This document shows positions 60,798 to 64,000 of a stretch of 64,000 bases of DNA, piece by piece. The stretch's first letter is position 1. The number at the start of each line of letters is the position of its first letter. Source of the DNA: Shouchella patagoniensis (lineage in GTDB: Bacteria > Bacillota > Bacilli > Bacillales > Bacillaceae_D). The stretch spans positions 2,602,565-2,666,564 of the forward strand of contig NZ_KV917377.1 in the NCBI RefSeq assembly GCF_002019705.1, written 5' to 3'. The notes under the pieces are model-generated. The model was not told the DNA's origin and did no database searches. It worked only from the letters and a program-made list of their open reading frames with translations. Both the position numbers and the translations under genes were made by a program.

Positions 60798-60914
60798 CAC
60801 TTCGAAGCAAGATTTTAATCTTATGAGTAACAGTACACGAGTTGGGATAGCATCGCAAATATTTAAACTCTTATAAAAAAAGTATCATCTCCTTACGATC
60901 CGTGTACTACCTCT

Positions 60915-61478
60915 CTATTCACCATCTACCTGAACCATCTTCCACGTTGATACCCAATCTTTTTGAGCAACCCGTCTAAAGAAAGTACTTCTTCGCTCAT
61001 CTGATTGATAAAGAGGCGTTGGTTTCACACGTAATTGAAGCAGATCCTCCACTCCCCAAGGCGCTGTTAAAACAACATTTCCCTCTTCACTTAACGTCAC
61101 AACTACAGCTGTTGCAGTTTCTGGGAAAGAAGCTATTGCGTCTATAGACGATGTGTATGGGGGCAAGTTGTTTTTTAGATGCATACGCGCTTGGTTCTTC
61201 ACTGACCACGGTACGTTTGGCTCGATTTGTGCGAGTTGTCTCTCCCATTTCTTTTCCTTTGTTTCACTTTTGTTCACTTGGTCAAAATAAATAACATCCA
61301 CATCCGGTAATGGAGTGGGAGCTAAAAAGCCATGTTGAACATCCCAAACTTTCGAGCGAACAAAGCCAGCAGCAATCCACCATTCAGGCAAACAAAGAGA
61401 CTGCACTATCCTTAGTACGTGCATCATGAGCTCATCCGATTTAATAACCTCAATGATTTCATCCTTCGATTTCAGCAC
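60915..61478 (-). CDS. Nucleotidyltransferase-like protein (DUF925 type)
   Basis: 187 residues from GTG 61478 (AGGAGG eight bases upstream); the frame opens at 61487. Motifs WWIAAGFVRSKVWDVQHGF and PLPDVDVIYFD match the DUF925 nucleotidyltransferase family: the G-x-x-R helix and the Asp-x-Asp pair for metal. End: WVSTWKMVQV. Physiological target unknown. Confidence 0.82.
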   Translation of the reverse strand: MLKSKDEIIEVIKSDELMMHVLRIVQSLCLPEWWIAAGFVRSKVWDVQHGFLAPTPLPDVDVIYFDQVNKSETKEKKWERQLAQIEPNVPWSVKNQARMHLKNNLPPYTSSIDAIASFPETATAVVVTLSEEGNVVLTAPWGVEDLLQLRVKPTPLYQSDERRSTFFRRVAQKDWVSTWKMVQVDGE

Positions 61479-61568
61479 GGTGTACACCTCCTTTGTACTA
61501 CATATGTAAGGGCCGTTGTTTTAAGCCATACCTTTTCCCCCCTACGATTAACTTCATATGCGAGTGGT

Positions 61569-62144
61569 TTAGGTTGAACAACGAGTTCCTTCCCAATCGC
61601 TATATACATGGCGTAAAATCGTAAGTAATGCTCCTGTCGAAAGGTTTACTTCCATACAAGGCTCGATTTTTTTCCCTGTTTTCAACACCACTTCCTCCAC
61701 ATTCGAATTCATAATAAAACAGTTGATTCCGCCTGCTTTTGTTCCTTGCTTCAAGGCTTGAAGAACATCAATTAAAATCAATTTCGAAGCAACATGTTCA
61801 AGACTTGACACTGCAACAATATAATCAAATGCATTTCTCTTAATATTGTAATCAGAAATATCAGACTGTATAAATTCCATTTGCCGTTCCACGTGAAACC
61901 TTTTGCAATAGTTTTTTAATTGATTGATTGCTGACTCAAGTAAATCAACGCAAACAATCGTTGATTGTGGCATCTTTTTGGCAATTGGAATGCCATTTCT
62001 CCCCACACCACAACCTAAGTCTAATACCCGAAGTGGTGCATCGGCAGGGAAATATGCAAGAGAATCGATGACTGTTTTAGCAGGTTGGTGGAGCCAAGAC
62101 CCTTTTAGTCGGATAATAAAGAATATATGTAGGTTTGTTTTCAT
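61569..62144 (-). CDS. Class I SAM-dependent methyltransferase (N-terminus uncertain)
   Basis: 191 residues. SAM-binding motif LRVLDLGCGVGRNGIPIAKKMPQS, acidic STIVCVDLLESAINQLK, and FDYIVAVSSLEHV. The N-terminal part before motif I is short and no ribosome binding site precedes ATG 62144, so the gene may be trimmed at its 5' end; TTATTATCC-like codons upstream do not open a better start. Substrate unknown. A parS-like sequence lies inside it at 61885-61900. Confidence 0.75.
   Translation of the reverse strand: MKTNLHIFFIIRLKGSWLHQPAKTVIDSLAYFPADAPLRVLDLGCGVGRNGIPIAKKMPQSTIVCVDLLESAINQLKNYCKRFHVERQMEFIQSDISDYNIKRNAFDYIVAVSSLEHVASKLILIDVLQALKQGTKAGGINCFIMNSNVEEVVLKTGKKIEPCMEVNLSTGALLTILRHVYSDWEGTRCST
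61885..61900. promoter_or_regulatory. parS-like site CGTTCCACGTGAAACC
   Basis: Matches the Bacillus parS TGTTCCACGTGAAACA at 14 of 16 positions; both mismatches are at the outermost bases and the inner 14 bases are perfect. It lies in the coding part of the methyltransferase gene, as parS sites often do. Confidence 0.6.
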
Positions 62145-62223
62145 GATGGTTAATGAGCTTTAAACAGATGGTGTTTCATTAGTTCCTTTTTTGCGTTTGC
62201 CATAACATTCTACTAAATAAAAG

Positions 62224-62252
62224 TTTCGCCAAGCTGTTTGCTTAGCGAAACG
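62224..62252 (-). terminator. Terminator of the type III restriction gene
   Basis: GTTTCGC-AAGC / GCTT-GCGAAAC stem followed on the minus strand by TTTTATTT, four bases after the stop. Confidence 0.75.
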
Positions 62253-62255
62253 ATC

Positions 62256-64000
62256 TTATTTCCATTCATAGTGTGAAAGCAAGCTTTCGACTGTTTGATT
62301 CGCTTGAATCTGATCATGAGGGATCAATAGATACTTCCACCTTTTCCCTCCGTGTTCTCGTTCATACTCACTTGCCACTTCACACCATTGGGCAGCCGCT
62401 TTTGCTTTATCTATTACTAAATCGGTATGCTGTTCATCGCTGCGTTTCACTTCGCAAAGAAGCTTGTCTGAAGACGTCTCAATGATGAAATCAGGGACGT
62501 AACGTTGGTTCTGACCATAACGGATATGCAACTGTTCTTTCGCGGGCTTAAACCACTTAATGACGTCATGGTCCTCTTCAAGAATAACCGTTAGCCTTCT
62601 TTCACTGTCTGAATCAAAACGTTGATACGGATATAAACATTTTTGGAATCCTTCAAACAAAAGCTGTCGAATCATCATTTTTTCCTGCGGCGGTTGACGA
62701 ACAGGACGAATATTCTTCTTTTCCACCGCAAAATAGAGCGGTTCAAGTAGTTGAAAACCCTTCACAACAGATGCTTGGTACGCCCCTGCTTGATTGTTTT
62801 CATAATACGCATTTTTTAACTGGTCATAAATAACTTGGCTCACTTTTTCTTTGTAATGAAGTACAAGCGCTGGCACCGTTTCGTTTGGATACTGTTCTGC
62901 TAACAATTGCATCATTTGCTTTACAAGGTCATGCAAAAGCGGCGCATGTTCCTCATAAGAAACTTCGGGGTAATCCGTAAGACGCTCAATAAGAACCCTC
63001 TTCGCATCGATGTCTTTGACGTCTAGAGGATGCTCAAACCGTTGTCGTTCATCTTTTAACAATAAATGGATAAACAAATCTGATGATAGTGGTTTTAGAA
63101 CCATATCGGTTGCTTGGAGCTTAAATGGTTTAAATCCCCAATCGACTTTCTCGCTAGGGGCAAAGACAATATCAGGAATGTCCATCTGTTGCTTTAGCTC
63201 CAAGACATAGTTGAGTACAGTTTGTTTTATCACCTGCTTGTCTTGGTGAACGAGTAGCCGTTCTACTTTTTGTGCCAGTTCTTCTGCATACTTGGATAAC
63301 GCTTCTGTCGTTTGAATCCCCTCAAGCTTGCGCACTTCATTTTTCGTTGCTTGAATCACTTCTTCGTGCAATTTAACTGGGGCGATGATGTTGTCTTCTG
63401 TTAATGGCCGTGCTTCAACCATCTTTTTCGACTCACTCGTTGAACTACTTCCAAGAACTAAACCTTCTTTAATGAACGACTCCGGTACATTGGCTTCATC
63501 AATAATTTCTTGGAAATGATCATGCGCAACGATTGTGAGACGATCAATCTCTTTTACACCTGTCTTTTCACCATAAGGTAACCTAAGCCCTCGACCAATC
63601 GCTTGCTCTACAAGGGTTTTTGATTTTGCGGCACGCAACGGGACAATCGTATATAAATTTGTCACATCCCAACCTTCTTTTAACATGTTAACGTGTATCA
63701 CGATTTCAACATCTGAATCCGGGCTTTCTACATGTACAAGCTTTTCAATCACTTCATCTTTTTCGAGCCCGCGTTTGCTTGAGTGAATCGTAAGAACTTT
63801 CCCTTGATAAGCACCGTTCTTCACTTCTTCCGACTCAAGAATCGTTTTGAGCAACTCTGCATGTTGCTGATCTTTAGCAATAAATAGCATAAACGGCTTA
63901 ACAACTTGAACTCCTGCCTGTTTCGCATAGACAGCAAGTTCTGTCTTCGTATTTTCATGGATAAACAAGCCATCTTCCATTTTCACTTTTTCCAATTCAG
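62256..64000 (-). CDS. Type III restriction endonuclease subunit R (C-terminal part)
   Basis: 581 codons are present; the gene begins beyond the right edge. Helicase superfamily II C-terminal half: VIHVNMLKEGWDVTNLYTIVPLRAA (motif V) and VEQAIGRGLRLPYG (motif VI). The nuclease region near the end has PDFIIETSSDKLLCEVKRSD (PD...ExK). Together with a Mod methyltransferase it would cut unmodified DNA after ATP-driven translocation. No mod gene lies in the window; it would be expected to the right. Confidence 0.85.
   Translation of the reverse strand, partial: ELEKVKMEDGLFIHENTKTELAVYAKQAGVQVVKPFMLFIAKDQQHAELLKTILESEEVKNGAYQGKVLTIHSSKRGLEKDEVIEKLVHVESPDSDVEIVIHVNMLKEGWDVTNLYTIVPLRAAKSKTLVEQAIGRGLRLPYGEKTGVKEIDRLTIVAHDHFQEIIDEANVPESFIKEGLVLGSSSTSESKKMVEARPLTEDNIIAPVKLHEEVIQATKNEVRKLEGIQTTEALSKYAEELAQKVERLLVHQDKQVIKQTVLNYVLELKQQMDIPDIVFAPSEKVDWGFKPFKLQATDMVLKPLSSDLFIHLLLKDERQRFEHPLDVKDIDAKRVLIERLTDYPEVSYEEHAPLLHDLVKQMMQLLAEQYPNETVPALVLHYKEKVSQVIYDQLKNAYYENNQAGAYQASVVKGFQLLEPLYFAVEKKNIRPVRQPPQEKMMIRQLLFEGFQKCLYPYQRFDSDSERRLTVILEEDHDVIKWFKPAKEQLHIRYGQNQRYVPDFIIETSSDKLLCEVKRSDEQHTDLVIDKAKAAAQWCEVASEYEREHGGKRWKYLLIPHDQIQANQTVESLLSHYEWK

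Overview
The window looks like the chromosome of a spore-forming, low-to-mid GC Bacillaceae, most likely an alkaliphilic Bacillus of the Shouchella clausii type. This is an inference from gene content: adaA-adaB-alkA, a yvgK-modA-modB cluster, a swrC-like RND pump with a TetR partner, a Rap-Phr pair, a squalene-hopene cyclase remnant, sigma-A, sigma-B and CcpA-like sites, and strong AGGAGG ribosome binding sites. No tRNA, rRNA, CRISPR array or complete insertion sequence was seen.

Layout. 1-3.9 kb: a truncated sensor kinase, its OmpR-type regulator, a beta-propeller lipoprotein, a Nudix hydrolase and an MFS transporter. 4-12.1 kb: a carbohydrate-acid locus. A cupin, a PfkB kinase and a GntR/UTRA regulator read rightward; an eight-gene leftward operon encodes a PRD-like protein, an SFCGS-motif protein, DUF4312, DUF4311 and DUF4310 proteins, an amidohydrolase, a DgaE-like PLP lyase and a DgaF-like KDPG aldolase. 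A shared AT-rich palindrome lies before both units. 12.2-18 kb: a stress-type aldehyde dehydrogenase with a sigma-B-like promoter, a GNAT protein, a DMT transporter broken by one stop codon, a cysteine-dioxygenase-like cupin, a YdcF protein and DegV. 18-26.2 kb: a MutS2 paralogue without an Smr domain, behind a 330-nt leader that looks like a ribosome-controlled attenuator; then the RND pump and TetR regulator with two palindromes between them.

26.2-41.9 kb: a cupin, DeoD, a 23-unit 20/21-bp minisatellite, an MhqO-like dioxygenase with an operator-like inverted repeat, a UbiD decarboxylase, ScoAB CoA-transferase, a repetitive GN-QA-G protein, a CaCA antiporter, a squalene-hopene cyclase fragment, ModB-ModA-YvgK without ModC, a LysE exporter with a MocR regulator, and a frameshifted DUF975 gene. 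41.9-51.3 kb: a xylose region (xylA-xylB-galM-xdh, xylR, and a ThuA/Gfo/Gfo operon) tied together by GTTT-N7-AAAC operators. 51.4-55.9 kb: RidA, the alkylation repair genes adaA-adaB and alkA with an SPL-like radical SAM gene, then a second 20/21-bp array. 56-64 kb: small unknown genes, a gluconate permease remnant, a frameshifted rap with an intact phr, a nucleotidyltransferase, a methyltransferase carrying a parS-like site, and the 3' part of a type III restriction subunit.

The strongest leads for something undescribed are the attenuated MutS2 paralogue, the DUF4310/4311/4312/SFCGS membrane module coupled to D-glucosaminate-type catabolism, and the two 20/21-bp noncoding arrays. No database search was possible: family names come from recognised motifs, length and gene order.
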